Positions 28,771-40,635 of a stretch of DNA of 64,000 nt are shown here, piece by piece. Every line of letters starts with the position of its first letter. Position 1 is the stretch's first letter. Origin of the DNA: Euglena gracilis (taxonomy: Eukaryota > Euglenida > Euglenophyceae > Euglenales); the NCBI GenBank assembly GCA_039621445.1, contig CP154956.1, positions 64,496,257-64,560,256 of the forward strand. Direction: 5' to 3'. The notes under the pieces are model-generated. The model was not told the origin of the DNA. It searched no databases and saw only the letters and a program-made list of their open reading frames with translations. Position numbers and translations under genes: made by a program.

Positions 28771-30632
28771 CGGTGGGGGTTGGGGCCTCCTCCGCCCGAG
28801 GGCCCCCACAGCGCGGGGGGGGGGGCGTGCTGTGGTGGCAACCACGTCCGTCACAATGGGTGAGCTGGGCTGGGGCTGGGTGGGCGCCTAGGGAGGGAGG
28901 GGGACCAGAGGGGTGACGCAGATAGGGTTTGCAACGGGGGGGGGGGGCACGAGGGCCGAGGGGGGCTCTGCGGGGGGGTGGGGGGCGGCGGGGGGATCGG
29001 AGGCGTGCGCTGCGGTCCCGTTTGCGGGGACAGGACCGGTCCCCACACCGAGCCTCCGGCAATGCAATCACGCTGTAGCCCTAGCACACACTCCACTCGC
29101 CAACAAAATGCAACAGCTCGGCGACAACTACCCATAAACCGCAGCGCGGCAGGCATTCGGTTGCAGTGGTTTTCAAAACCGGAAAAAAATGAAACTTTCA
29201 CATATTTTTTCAGTGATCCACACAACCGTCTAGTGTCCACAGTGCCCGATGCCCACCTTGGTGCACCGAGCTGGGTGCAGGTCTGATGCAATCCATCCCA
29301 CAAGCGTGAGATGGGGAACAGCAAGGGTGCTGGCCTCCAATCACCCAAGGGATCCTTTCAAGCGGATTGGGGGGGCCCAGAAGGCTGCCGTCGGGATGCC
29401 CAGTGGCCACGGGCGATCGGTGCCCGGCCCTGTGGGGTGGGCGGCGCCTCCTCAACAAGGAGGGCCACCGGCCGGCCGGCTTGCAGGGGCGACGGCCGCC
29501 GCCTCGGAACCGACTCGTTCACCCTCGGCGGAGAGGAAGAAGAAGAAAGGTCCAGCTGGCGGGGGTCACGTGTGACGCGCAACACACAGATAGACTATTG
29601 GCCTAAGATACACATTCTCTTTCTCATTCCCGTACTGTCACGTGGAAAAAAAAATTCAAACACAGCCGAAACAACTCAATCCAACCCTTTTTTTATACAT
29701 AAATACCCAGAAAGACCAGGGTCTTCATTTTGGGTGCGTTGCTGGAACCTTCAAGCTACAAAATAATCGTAATTTTTAGGGATTCCCAAAAAAAAACAAC
29801 AAAAAAAACACCTTCCTTCACGCTTGCATTATGTGTGCTTTGATATGACTGAGTTTTACGTGATCTTTATCTCAAAACTCGCAAAAAATCAGGGGCTTCA
29901 TCATTTTTGAGCCCGAAAATGGGGTTTCAGGTAATTTTCAGGGCAAAATTTTCACCTTCTGGCGCTTTATGGCCCAGGGGAGAAAGTCTTAAATTTTGGG
30001 TGTTCGTTATCGGAGTTTTGCTTGGTTGGCGCAGGTGTCTCACTATTTGTAGGGTCTGACTGTTTGGAGCGGAGTTTTGTTTTTAACATCGGTAACTTAT
30101 TCTGTATTTATTTTCTGATCCCTTTCCGTGAGAAAAAAACAGCCATGGCATTCCATGGTAGCGTGGAACTGCCATGTTCTGTCACGACAAGAGGCGGCTG
30201 CAAGTGTCTGTGGTACTGCCCTTTCAGCTCTTCTCAGCAGCAGGTATTGCTGACCGCAATTCTGACCTGGAAAACTTGACTTTCTCAGACATCTCTGAAC
30301 CAGCTTTCTCAACTTTCTCATGAACATGCAGTTTGTTCTCTCTGTTGCAAATTTTGTTTGTTTGCATTATTATTTGTTTGCATTGTCTGGTGATTTTTTG
30401 GTTACTTTTGAAAACAGTGTGTGTGCAAACTTTGAGGACAGGTGTGCATGATGCGCGTGTGGCAAAATGTATCCACTTGCATGCGCACCTGCGTGTGAAT
30501 GTATCTGCCGTGTGTGCAGGTGTGTGCCTGTGCTTGCGTGTACGTAGACACAAGCAATTTTGTCTGGCGGTTCCGCAGAGGGCTCAGGCCATTGTACAAG
30601 TCGGGTCGGTGGGGCCTGGGGGCGGGGGCCAC

Positions 30633-30735
30633 TCCCCCTCCTCCCCCCCTTCCTTCCGTCGGCGCTGTTCGCGGTCCTTCTCCTTCGCCATCCGCTTCAC
30701 CTGTGACTGCAGTTCGGAGTTCTGTTTCATAAGGC
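30633..30735 (-). CDS. Exon: coiled-coil segment
   Basis: Acceptor CGCAG precedes LMKQNSELQSQVKRMAKEKD then REQRRRKEGGEEGE and a possible GTGGCC donor. Heptad pattern with alternating charges fits a coiled coil. It opens the 3' part of the locus. Confidence 0.6.
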
Positions 30736-31836
30736 CTGCGGGGCACGGAGTGGGACGGGGTGGGGTCGGCCAGGGAGGGGGTGGGCAGCCCCATATGGTG
30801 TCCCCCGTCTGAGCATCCAGTGACCAACGGGTCTGGCCCGGGGCTGGTCACGTGTGACGTCCATGACTGAGTGAGCATGACAGAATGACAGTGGGGGTGA
30901 AGACGGTCGGCACAGCAGCGTTCTTTCCTGACGTCGACATGGACCGGTTGGTTGGGACTCCCCGATTGGGAAGAAGGAGTGAGGGCAGTGAGGACGCAAC
31001 ACACTTTGGCACAGGGCCTTCAGATCTTCCGTCTGGAGAGAGCGATGGTGCAAAATATGAGGATGAGGAAAGAAAAGTAGCTTTGTATGTCCCTCCGACA
31101 GTGTTAGAACTTCTAGAAAACTATTGCTCATTTTTCCTTTGATGCCAAGTTCACTTGAACATATTCGTCGTATATGCAAGGAGCACACACATCATTTACG
31201 TTGATGCATAAGAGGCACATCCCATCCCCAGGGCAAACAATGCTTTCCAACTCCTGCTTTCCACTAATTTTCTTCATTGCTGCCCAAAAACAATTATTTT
31301 TATCCGGATATCACCATGCCTGATGTGTGGCCGGTTTGTACTGCCCGTGTCCGCTTTCTCTTTAAGAATTGGCTTGGGAACCTAAACTTGTTGTGTGAAT
31401 CCCTCACATGCACAGACTCCACCAGAATAAAATCTCTTGCCGATTTTCAGGAAAAAAACATACTAAAAAATTACACTCCTTTGAGACCCCCCCTCCCTTG
31501 AGTTGGGGTTTGTAGCAAAAATCCAAAAACAAATCCCCTAGAACAACAATCAAAAATAGATTTTTCCTTCGATTTTCTTGATTTTTTTCTGGGAATCCTC
31601 AAATGCTTTTGTGTTCTACAATTGGCGTTTTCTGGGACAAATTTGTTCATAATTGTCAAAAAAATGCAACTATTTTTTCACCCCCAAACAAAATAACAAA
31701 GTAAAATATTTTTTCAGTTGAAAATTTCCGCAAAAATCCTAACAATGGACGTAAAAAAGAAACTTAACCATTTGGGGTCGTCAACAAACTACCCGAAAAA
31801 TGGGCCTTGGGGGATGGTCGTTGACAGCTTTGTGGG

Positions 31837-32077
31837 TAGGCTTCTGTTTAAGACGAGGGGGGGGGGGTAACCCCACCCACCTTGCCCGGTGTGGGACGGG
31901 GGGCGGGCGGGGACCCCCCCCAAAATCGGACCGTCTAAGGACATTTCCCAAAAAAATTTGGTGCTTCGCACCGAAACCCACACCGGGCCTCTGGCCTGGC
32001 ACGCCCAGGGGGGGGGGGCTCTGGCCCGGACCCACCCTTCTCCCATGTGGGGGCCTTCTGACTTAAAAAGAAGACTG
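31837..32077. mobile_element. hAT-like MITE, second family
   Basis: Imperfect ends TAGGCTTCTGTTTAAG and CAGTCTTCTTTTTAAG (inverted) are flanked by the 8-base duplication TTTGTGGG (31,829-31,836 and 32,078-32,085). The interior has poly-G stems and a GGTGCTTCGCACC hairpin. Confidence 0.8.
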
Positions 32078-34210
32078 TTTGTGGGAAAATATAAAATTGA
32101 ATTTGCCATTTTCGATGTTTTCCCAAAAACTTCCACCGCTTTCTTCATCACCCCCTTGTCATTTATTCTCCCATCACAACCTCAAACATATCGCGCAAAT
32201 ATTTCGCATCTGCAGCAATCCAACTTGCTGACACACCAATTTTTATAATGAGAAACCTGATCTTTCGACGGAACTGCTGAACTTTGTCCATGGCCACCCA
32301 CAGATATACTGACCAGCTTTTCGAATTTTTTAGATTTGAGGTGGCGGTGCCCTCTCTAGGCTAAACCCAGAAAATTTTTTCTTCTGTTTTTTCTCGTAAT
32401 CCTGTGAAACTTTCTCTTTATGGGGATCACAAAATTGCGTTGTAAAAAATATCTGGTTTCTTTTTGGCTGTTATTTGGGGGTCCCGGTCCCATTTACCAA
32501 AAAAAATCAGAAAACAAATACAAACAAATACCCCCCCAGTCACTAAAAAAAATACCTTTGGGAAACTTATGGGACATCAAAAAAATGAAATGCAACAACA
32601 AGGGGGAGTGATGATAGCTGCATTTTTGACCTTTGCCAATTTTTTTTTCAATTGTTTGTGAATTTCATGCCTCTGTCAGTTTTCCATGTTCAAAAAGCAT
32701 GGGAGACAAAACCTCAAAAAAGATCCGTCTGCGATAAAAAGGGTGTTAAGAAAAACGAAAAGCTGATGACGAACTTGGAAACCACTTTTCAAAGATTTTC
32801 ATCTTTCCAAAGCAACAAATCTGGCAACAAGGTCTTACCCTCCTTGTCCAAGCACTGGAAAAAATGGGTAAACACTGGGGGGGGGGGGGCTTAAACCATA
32901 AAAACCAGGGGGGGGGGAGGTTAGACAAGGGGTAACCTGACTGAAAAAAAAATCCGGCGTTTCGCGCTGAAAAGGGAAAAAAACCTTACTTGACTTATGG
33001 GCGTTTGGGTGAAAAAATAAACAGTAACTCACAAAGTTGAGAGTGTCTTGTTCACAAATTTCCAAAATGTCGAAAATTTTAAGAAATTTCACTTGAAAAA
33101 CCACAAAATAAACATCACCAAGAACGTGAAACCCAAAGGTGGGTAAAGACCGGGAGGTTGCTTATCAAGAGGGGAAAGTATTTGCTGGTGCTGCCAAACG
33201 CATGGACGGACCCACGCCAACCCTGGGGGAAACTGTAAGGGAAACAATTTTTTTAGGAACCCTTCAAAGCTGCTCACAATCTTACCTGAAAAATGACAAA
33301 ATAACTCCCAAATCCAACTGGGTTGGTATAATTTTCATTCAAATTGTTCTGGGGGAATTGATATTGAAATTGAAATTTCAGGGGGGAATTGATATCGGAG
33401 GCCTTCGGAAAAATGGGGGAAAATTGCACAAAAACTGCATAAATTGTGGTTTTTGGGATTTAGCACACTTCTGCTGGAGGGGACTTAAAAAATTCAACAG
33501 CTTTTGGTCATATTGCAACATAGATGGAAGTTTTGAGCCATTATTCACATTCTTTACAACAAAAAAGTTCAAAACCATGATTTTTGTAATTTTGGGAACA
33601 TGCTGATTCTGGAAGAATGGAATTTCTTGGTGAAAAATCTAAAAAACTGACAAAAATTGCCGAAAACTTTGGTCTCAGGTCCGGATGATGCGGAATTTTT
33701 CTAAGTCAAAATTATTTCCCAGCAGAAATTGGAGAAAAACCTTAAAAAAAGGCCCCAGAAATTGCCAAAGTCAAATTTTGGAAAAATTATCAAATTATGG
33801 CAAATTTGCAACAGGTGAACGAAAAAAGCACCTGGGTTCCCTTGTGAAACATACAAGGAAAGGTAGGAATTCATTTCGCTTTGCATTTCAGGTTCGTGTG
33901 GAAAATTTGTGAGAAGAGGAAAAATTGCAGAAAATTGCGGAAATTGTGGGGAAAATGCGGATATCAACTCCCCCCCGGGTAAACCCCCAAAACTCTTTTT
34001 GACCCCTTTTCAAAAATTTCCAGGGCTTGGCAGCAAAAAATCTTCGACCCAGTCTGAATTTTCCGGGCTGTCTCAACTTTATTTCAGTGACCCCCCCTCC
34101 GGTCCAGCTCCAGATGGGAGCCGGTGACTGGGAACAAGGGGGACCCCCCCACAGGGTGGAGTCCCCTCCGGCTTCCGGAAATCCCCTGCCTGCCAACTTA
34201 CGCTGAATAA

Positions 34211-34572
34211 CAGGGTTCGATAATTTGGCAGGTGAGGGGGGGTGGGTTGGACCCTCCTCTGGTCAGGCATATGGGGGACACCCCCACCCCACTTAAACAG
34301 TGGAGAGGCCAAAATGAGTGACTTGCAGCGGGTTGAAAATCATCCAGCACAGAAATTTACCCCAAAACACCATTTTGGGCATTATTTTGGACAAAGACAA
34401 CAATTCAACCAATTCAACAATGCCAAATTTTCAAACCGCGAAGTGCCGAAGGAAATTTTTGGCCTTTTTGGGGGGGGCCCAGGTCCCCCCCCCCCCCGAG
34501 GTAGTCTGGACCCCCTTGGCAGAGGAGGACACCCCCCACCCAAGGCCGTGACACCCTCCTAATCGAACCCTG
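34211..34572. mobile_element. Probable hAT-like MITE, CAGGG ends
   Basis: Ends CAGGGTTCGATAA and, inverted, CAGGGTTCGATTA. Flanking octamers CTGAATAA and CTGCAGCA agree at 5 of 8. Interior holds poly-C/poly-G stems only. Confidence 0.6.
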
Positions 34573-35339
34573 CTGCAGCAATTTCATCTTTTGAGGCGCG
34601 GATTTTGAGGGGCAAGAAGGTGGAGAAGCCACACCTCTGAGGACCACCCGAACAGATTCATCGGCGGTCACAAGCCAGCCACAGAAAATTGCTGCACAGA
34701 CGGGAAAGGAAGGGAGAAGGAGTTTGAGGGGAAAGGGAGAGCGGGTTTGAGAGTGGCATCCAGCCTTGCAGGTTGTGCTTGAGAGCTGGCTTGCTGGTTA
34801 GCCATTTGCATCGCTGACAGCCATTTGCATCGCTGACCACGTCGTCAAAAGATGGTTTTCTCCCCAAAGCAGCTGTTTTCAAGGGACTCACACATCTCGG
34901 TTATCTCGTGACAGGACTGCTCTCAATTTCGTATGAATCACACATTGAATCCCTCGATCAAGTTGCGGTGCACTTAACGCTGATGCTGAAGCCGATGGAG
35001 GCGTTGCTCAAATGCGCAACGTTCAAGATTAAAAAGGGTTTCAACTCCGAGAGACGTGCATTGTCCAAAAAAAAGCAAAAAAACCTGAGTAAAAATACTA
35101 TCTGGAAAAAATCCAGTTCCTTGTGGACCACCCTGGAGATGACAAGCTGAGTGCTGGCGATGCTGAACATCAAACTTTCAATTTGAAACAATTTCTGAAG
35201 GATGACAATTAATTGACACTTTCTACCAAAAAAATGTTCTTGGCAGGATTTTGTGGGGAATCGGTGAAATTCAGGCAAATGAGGGTGGTTGAAAAATTTC
35301 GGGCACACTAATCTTATACTTCAAAAGTAATACCCCCTC

Positions 35340-35950
35340 CCCCGTGTCAAACGACCACTAATGTTCGTCTCTGACCGGGGGGGGGGGGGGGGGGGCGGTC
35401 GCTAAAATGGCCAATGTTCGTCTCCGTCCAGGGGGGGTGGTCGTTAGACAAGCGGGGTGGACCCCAAATCGGAGGAAAATTTACCATAGATGGAGGTATA
35501 TGGCCATTTTTGGGCTCTTTTTGGCCATTTATGCTATTTCTTGACTACAGTTGGCCACTTTTGGCCATTTTTGGACATTTTTTTGGCGCTTTTGGGAACT
35601 TTTAAGCATTTTTGAACGCTTTTTGCCATGTTTGGTTGCTTTTGGCCGCTTTTGGCAACTGTTGGCCACACTTTGGCCCCCTTTGTCCATTTTTGGCCAC
35701 TTTAGGCTGTTTTTGGTTACCTTTGGCCATTTTTGCCTTCTTTTTGCTTTTTTGGGGCAACTTTTTGGGCACCTTTGGCCACCCCTTGGCCATTTTCGGC
35801 CATTTTGGGCATATTTTTGACTGTTTTTAGCCAACTTTTAGCAATTTTGGCCGGACCAACGTCGTATACAAAAAGATCGTCTCTGACCGGGGGGGGGGGG
35901 TGGTCGTCAGACAAGCCCGGTCGTTGGACAAGGGGGGGGGGAGGTACTTA
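35340..35950. mobile_element. Inverted-repeat element with GGCCATTTTTGG-type repeats
   Basis: The ends resemble TACCCCCTCCCCCGTGTC / TACCTCCCCCCCCCTTGTC (inverted) followed by AACGACC. Internal GTCTCTGACCGGGGG blocks occur on both sides, and 35,500-35,850 is a degenerate array of a GGCCATTTTTGGC-type unit. Flanks CTTCAAAAG and CTTAAAAG may be a decayed duplication. Confidence 0.55.
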
Positions 35951-36351
35951 AAAGCAAGTAAAAAAAAGCAGAAATATTTATTTTAGAAAGGAGAAGAAAG
36001 CCCCCCAAATGTTATAATCATCGAGAGATTTGCATTCCTACCAAAATATGGAACAGGAGCCATATGCGTGGGGGGGGATTTGGGGTATGTGGAGGGTTAT
36101 GTGGCACGTAAAGAATCTCATCTCGGTTTGCGCACACCAATTTGTCGGGTGGAACCTCCTGCTGAAATTTTCTCAACAGATATTGGACCCTCGTTCGGAT
36201 GGGCGAAGAAGGGAATTGACGAATTTCCCAGTGGCACCTTCTGGTAAAGGCAGCGGGCAAAAGAAATTGACCCAGTGCAGAGACCCAGTGCAGGTGGACT
36301 CAGGGGACAATCAGCTGTTTGGCATGTGCGAGGAAGAACCCCGACGCAGCA

Positions 36352-36359
36352 CCACACAC

Positions 36360-36407
<48 letters not shown>

Positions 36408-36410
36408 AGA
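36352..36410. repeat. CA/CG microsatellite
   Basis: CA repeat interrupted by a CGCGCGCG run. Confidence 0.9.
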
Positions 36411-36689
36411 GATACCATAGATTCACTTAGTGACCCTGGGGGGTGGGCACTTTTGCTCAAGCGCAACCCCACCTACCTACTTCTTTCAAAAGCCCAGGAT
36501 GGGGTCAACCACCCATCCACCCACCCTAAAGCCTGCCACAATCGGCCGAAAACCCCTGCAAAAATATTACATGGCCCCCCCCCCCCCCCCCGGGGGGGCC
36601 AAGCCCAACCCACCCACCCACCCCCACCCGCCAGGGGGTCAGACAGGTGTTAAATGGATCCATGGTTGTCACCCCCCCCACACACATAC

Positions 36690-36955
36690 GCCGGGGAGAT
36701 GTGGTCACGCAGCGCCCGGTCTGCCGGCCAACAGCACTTGGACACAGTGGGCCCGAAGCAGAGCGACAGCGTCCACCACCCCCATCTCCTCCCCTTCCTT
36801 GGGTTGGGGGCTACAGCAGTCCGCCAGGACGTGAGGGCTGCCAGGAGTGGCGGGGGCCGCCGCCACCACATCAAAAAGGGCCGGGCGGCCGCACACGAAG
36901 CCCGCCAGAGGCCGGAACAGCCCTTCGCCGGCTGGAGACTGCCTTTGGTCGCCCG
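36690..36955 (-). CDS. Exon: candidate helical segment
   Basis: After acceptor AAAGGCAG the frame reads EGLFRPLAGFVCGRPALFDV, VAAAPATPGSPHVLAD then GVVDAVALLRAHCVQVLLAG. A donor GC before GTGACC is possible. The middle (CCSPQPKEGEEM) may hide a mini-intron. Confidence 0.45.
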
Positions 36956-37115
36956 GCGTAGACCATAACACTGCCCCCCTTCCAGCAATCACTAACATTT
37001 GGGTCTGCCCGGGGGGGGGGGGCAAGAAAAGACTGGAGATCACACTCCCGCACCCAAGCCACAAGAAACTTCTTTCAAAACACCGCCCCGCCACATTTCA
37101 AAGAGAGCACACCAA

Positions 37116-37604
37116 TCAAAGTTCACAAAAACTCTCCATGGCAGCCATTGTGAGCGAGCAAGCAGTTTGCTGAAGGCAAAAAAAAGAGCGATGCCATCGA
37201 ATGAGAAATTGTCTCCATGCGCAACATAAACCATAAAGCCAACCGGTCCACAAAACTGGAACTGGCAAATGTTCTTCATCCACATCCTGGGAATTACTGC
37301 GGAAAAATAACTCGGCTGGGACAAAGAGAGGGATGGGAATTTGGGTACGACACTGGCATTGGGAAGCCTTAAGGAGGTGGCAAATTTTCGGGGGCAACGC
37401 TTGCGGAGGTGTCAATTGCACTGAGCTGTTCCCAAAGAGCAAACAAGCAACAGGCATATCTCTCACAAAAAGAGGAAAACCATCAGTTGTGGTGGCTTTT
37501 TTGGCATTCTGCTCATGGGTGAATTTGCCAGCATATGCCCTAGATTGTGACAAACCGAGAACTAAAAACGATAACAATGCAACAAAGACCACACTGTGCT
37601 CCAT
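37116..37604 (-). CDS. Small predicted secreted protein, candidate gene in an intron
   Basis: From an ATG at 37,604 the frame starts MEHSVVFVALLSFLVLGLSQ, a good signal peptide with a possible cleavage after AYA. It continues with KFTHEQNAKKATTTDG, RDMPVACLLFGNSS and two Cys-rich pieces (KASQCQCRTQIPIPLF). A related frame lies at 38,001-38,399. The family is unknown; it could equally be an exon of a larger gene or a chance frame. The signal-peptide-like start and sharing of motifs with the neighbour raise it above chance. Confidence 0.35.
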   Translation of the reverse strand: MEHSVVFVALLSFLVLGLSQSRAYAGKFTHEQNAKKATTTDGFPLFVRDMPVACLLFGNSSVQLTPPQALPPKICHLLKASQCQCRTQIPIPLFVPAELFFRSNSQDVDEEHLPVPVLWTGWLYGLCCAWRQFLIRWHRSFFCLQQTACSLTMAAMESFCEL

Positions 37605-38000
37605 TGTGTGCTTTTGGGCCTTGGTTATGCGGGGAAGAGGTTTACAGAGTGAAGCGGCCAACGACAGCCTCATCGAAAGATACTCCCAGTAAATCTGATG
37701 AGCTCACTGTCAACTGCAGGGTGGGACCGACAGAGATCCGGGGTGAGGGGAGGAGAGGGCATGACGGGCCAAAAGGGGTGGTGCTGCTTGGATATGGGGG
37801 GGGATTGATTTTGTTGGGGAAAATGGGAACCTCATACCAAAAAGGCAAAAAAATCACTCATCATTCATTTTGAAGGTTCTTGGACACCAACAACCAACAC
37901 TTGGGACCCCATGTTGGACCGTGCTGTGCTGGCAAGAGCCAACTCACCAGAGACAGTTATCACGCCGGCAAGGATTAGAACTACAAATAAATTGTGTTTG

Positions 38001-38399
38001 TCACTGGAACAAGGGGGGAAAACTATATTCAAGCTGCGAGAGGAGTTCGACATTTGGGGGGTTGCATCTTGTGGGAGGGTTCACAGGTAATCGACTTTGA
38101 TGGGGTGGGAAATTCCTCGGGATACAGTGGTGTCCATAAATATTCATACCCCCCCCAGATGGAAACCATGTTCCAGCCGTGAAGCATTCCATCCATGGCA
38201 TGTCAAATGGACATACTTTGCCCAAAGGGCACCCTTTAACGTTTTGCTCGCTGGCCAACACCTTTGTAAGCCTTTCTGCCCGTTCTTGGGCCTGAGGAGT
38301 CTGAGAAAGGCCTTGGAGTTGTAATGCAAAGGTTGACACGACTGACACAAATCTCAAAAATGGCAAATCTAAAAACAATCCCCTGGAAAAAAGCAACAT
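38001..38399 (-). CDS. Second small predicted secreted-type protein, candidate
   Basis: The frame begins with a hydrophobic LFSRGLFLDLPFLRFVSVVS stretch, then FALQLQGLSQTPQAQ, KVLASEQNVKGC and PFDMPWMEC. The order GLSQ, EQN-x-K, MP, C is shared with the frame at 37,116-37,604, suggesting duplicated sequence. A third short frame between them (37,865-38,053) also has a hydrophobic NLFVVLILAGVITVSG leader. Introns may connect these pieces. Confidence 0.3.
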   Translation of the reverse strand: MLLFSRGLFLDLPFLRFVSVVSTFALQLQGLSQTPQAQERAERLTKVLASEQNVKGCPLGKVCPFDMPWMECFTAGTWFPSGGGMNIYGHHCIPRNFPPHQSRLPVNPPTRCNPPNVELLSQLEYSFPPLFQ

Positions 38400-38509
38400 T
38401 TTTTTTTAGTTTATTTCAAAGTGCCTGACAGTAAAAGCAAAAAAATATTTTTTTTGAGTTCAAGTTTTAGTAATCTTTTGTTTTTTTGAAAAAATATGAT
38501 CAGTTTCGG

Positions 38510-38700
38510 CTGTGAATAGAATCAAATGGCAAAGGCCCTGGGCGTGGGTGGCGGCGGCGGTGGCAGCCAGAGGCAGCCGAGGGCCACCCCGAGGTCGGGG
38601 CAGGCAGAGAGTCGGTCTGCCAGCAGCGCCGCCAGCGGCGGGGGCAGGGGCAGCGGGTTGCCTCGGGGCACGGCGACCGGGGGCAAGCCCACACACCCAA
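38510..38700 (-). CDS. Exon, possibly terminal: helical segment ending in a stop
   Basis: The best frame reads GLPPVAVPRGNPLPLPPPLA, ALLADRLSACPDLGVALGCL, WLPPPPPPTPRAFAI and then TGA, with no GT donor before it. Either this ends the propeller-solenoid gene, or a non-GT donor is used. Two other frames are open but Arg/Pro-rich. Confidence 0.45.
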
Positions 38701-39169
38701 GTCCGGCAAAAACGCCGCGGCTGACAACGCCCTTCCCAAAGTGTCAAGGCAGGAAAAGTGGCACAGCCAACCTTCCTTTTCAACTCGGAATATCCCCCCG
38801 GGGGTGGGCGGTTCCCGTGCCGGACTGCATGCGTGGGGTGAGGGACCCTCGGGGGGGGGGGGTCTTAAACAGAAGCCTGAGCACAACAGCCGCCCACTGG
38901 GGAATTGAAGGGTTTCCTTCACAGGCCCAATCTAGCCGGAGTGGAACACGGTTCTGGCTGGAAAAAAGGTGCTGGCACTTTTCCTTCAAGGGTATCACCA
39001 GTCATAGAACAGATCACAGGGGATTTGTTCAGGGCACCCCCGGGGGTGGGTTGGACCCAACTGATATCCAACAACAACAACAACAAAAACTAGCAAGAAA
39101 TCAGGGAATCTAAATCCTGTTGGGTTGAGACTTTTCAGCCAAAATTCGGAGGTAAACCCTTCTCAAATT

Positions 39170-39760
39170 ACCTCAAACAACGTTCGAGGACGAGTCGAAT
39201 GTCGTTCGAGCACGTTCGAGGAGGCTCTAGCTAGCTTCCTCCTACGTTCATGCATAAAGGTTTTTGGGGGCGGCCCCTTTGCGAAAAGGATTTGCATAAC
39301 AATGGGGAATTGCACACACAGGGAATACGTTACACAAGATTTGATATTTTAGGTCCCTCCGAACAGTTGCGTACAAAAGGGCATCGCCAATAAAAGGGAT
39401 ATGAAATTAGTTGAAATGACATGCTTTCTTCTTGCGGTTTCATGGACGAAAGTGGTTGGAGGAGGTTCTCCAGCTTCTCGTTCGCAATGTCGTTTGAGCA
39501 CGTTTGAGGAGGCTCAAGAGCCTCCTCCTACGGAGCCTCCTCCTACGGTAACCCCCAGGGGTGTGCTGAACTTAGGCACGAAAGTTTTGGGCTTAAAAAA
39601 TTGTTTCTCGCTGCCTTAGGGTTTGGGTGGGGGGGGGCAGGAGAGCCTCCTCAAATGTCGCTCGAGCTCGTTCGAGGTGGTTCAGGGAGGCTGTTTAAAT
39701 CCCCGGAAGGGGGCTTCAAACGTTAGAGGCTCGAACTCAAACGTTCGAGCTCGAGCCTCA
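39170..39760. repeat. GTTCGAGG-type palindromic repeat clusters, second locus
   Basis: Two clusters of CGTTCGAGCACGTTCGAGG-like units at 39,176-39,240 and 39,470-39,760, with a CCTCCTCCTACGG doublet. Same sequence type as 53,260-53,830. They directly precede the CA microsatellite. Confidence 0.55.
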
Positions 39761-39769
39761 CCCACCTAT

Positions 39770-39847
39770 ACACACACACACACACGCACGCACACACACA
39801 CACACACAGCACACACACACACACAACACTCACACACACACACACAC

Positions 39848-39945
<98 letters not shown>

Positions 39946-40020
39946 ACACAACACAACACAACACAACACAACACAACGCAACACAACACAGCACAGCACA
40001 ACACAGCACAAGACACACAG
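39770..40020. repeat. CA microsatellite passing into ACACA pentamers
   Basis: About 170 bases of CA, then about 70 bases of AACAC pentamers with some changes, ending about 50 bases downstream of the exon at 40,071. Confidence 0.9.
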
Positions 40021-40070
40021 AGCATAACACAGCGCAGAAGCATACAACATGAACTGGGCTGCCACCCCAC

Positions 40071-40208
40071 CAGCAGCAGGCTGGCCGGCAGGTTATGGCT
40101 GGACCAGAACCGCAGGAGCGCTGTCAGCAGGGCGTGCAGAGCGGCCAACTGGGCAGCCCCCGGGGCATCTGGCCGCCGCCTCCAGGCCACCGTCTCTGGT
40201 GATGGCAA
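40071..40208 (-). CDS. Exon: helical segment with resolved splice sites
   Basis: The exon is exactly 46 codons, phase 0 at both ends: acceptor ACCCAG before TTGCC and donor CTGCTG before GTGGGG. The product is LPSPETVAWRRRPDAPGAAQ, LAALHALLTALLRFWSSHNL, PASLLL. It sits between two long CA microsatellites. Confidence 0.6.
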
Positions 40209-40300
40209 CTGGGTTGTGTGGCCTGATCCAACGACAGCAGGTGTTTGATATAGTTGCAAATCGATGCTTGGGGTGAACCCGGGAGAGGTCGACAAATACA

Positions 40301-40535
<235 letters not shown>

Positions 40536-40635
40536 ACTGAGGAGAGCATTAATACACCTCAACTCCAGCAGAGCTGGCTAGGGTGTTTCTGCCCACAGTG
40601 GAGCCATGCATGTGCGTACCAAATTAATTTTTGCT

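Larger units (their letters stand above)
31200..36000. other. Long intron or intergenic stretch, elements only
   Basis: No convincing exon between about 31.1 and 36.6 kb. Apart from the three inverted-repeat elements listed, the sequence is AT-rich with poly-G/poly-C tracts and hairpins. If the locus is two genes, a boundary could lie here. Confidence 0.4.

Noticed and set aside
30885-31142. 85-codon plus-strand frame with acidic C-terminal part
   Set aside because: No splice sites, start context or relative; opposite strand to the locus. Kept out for lack of support.
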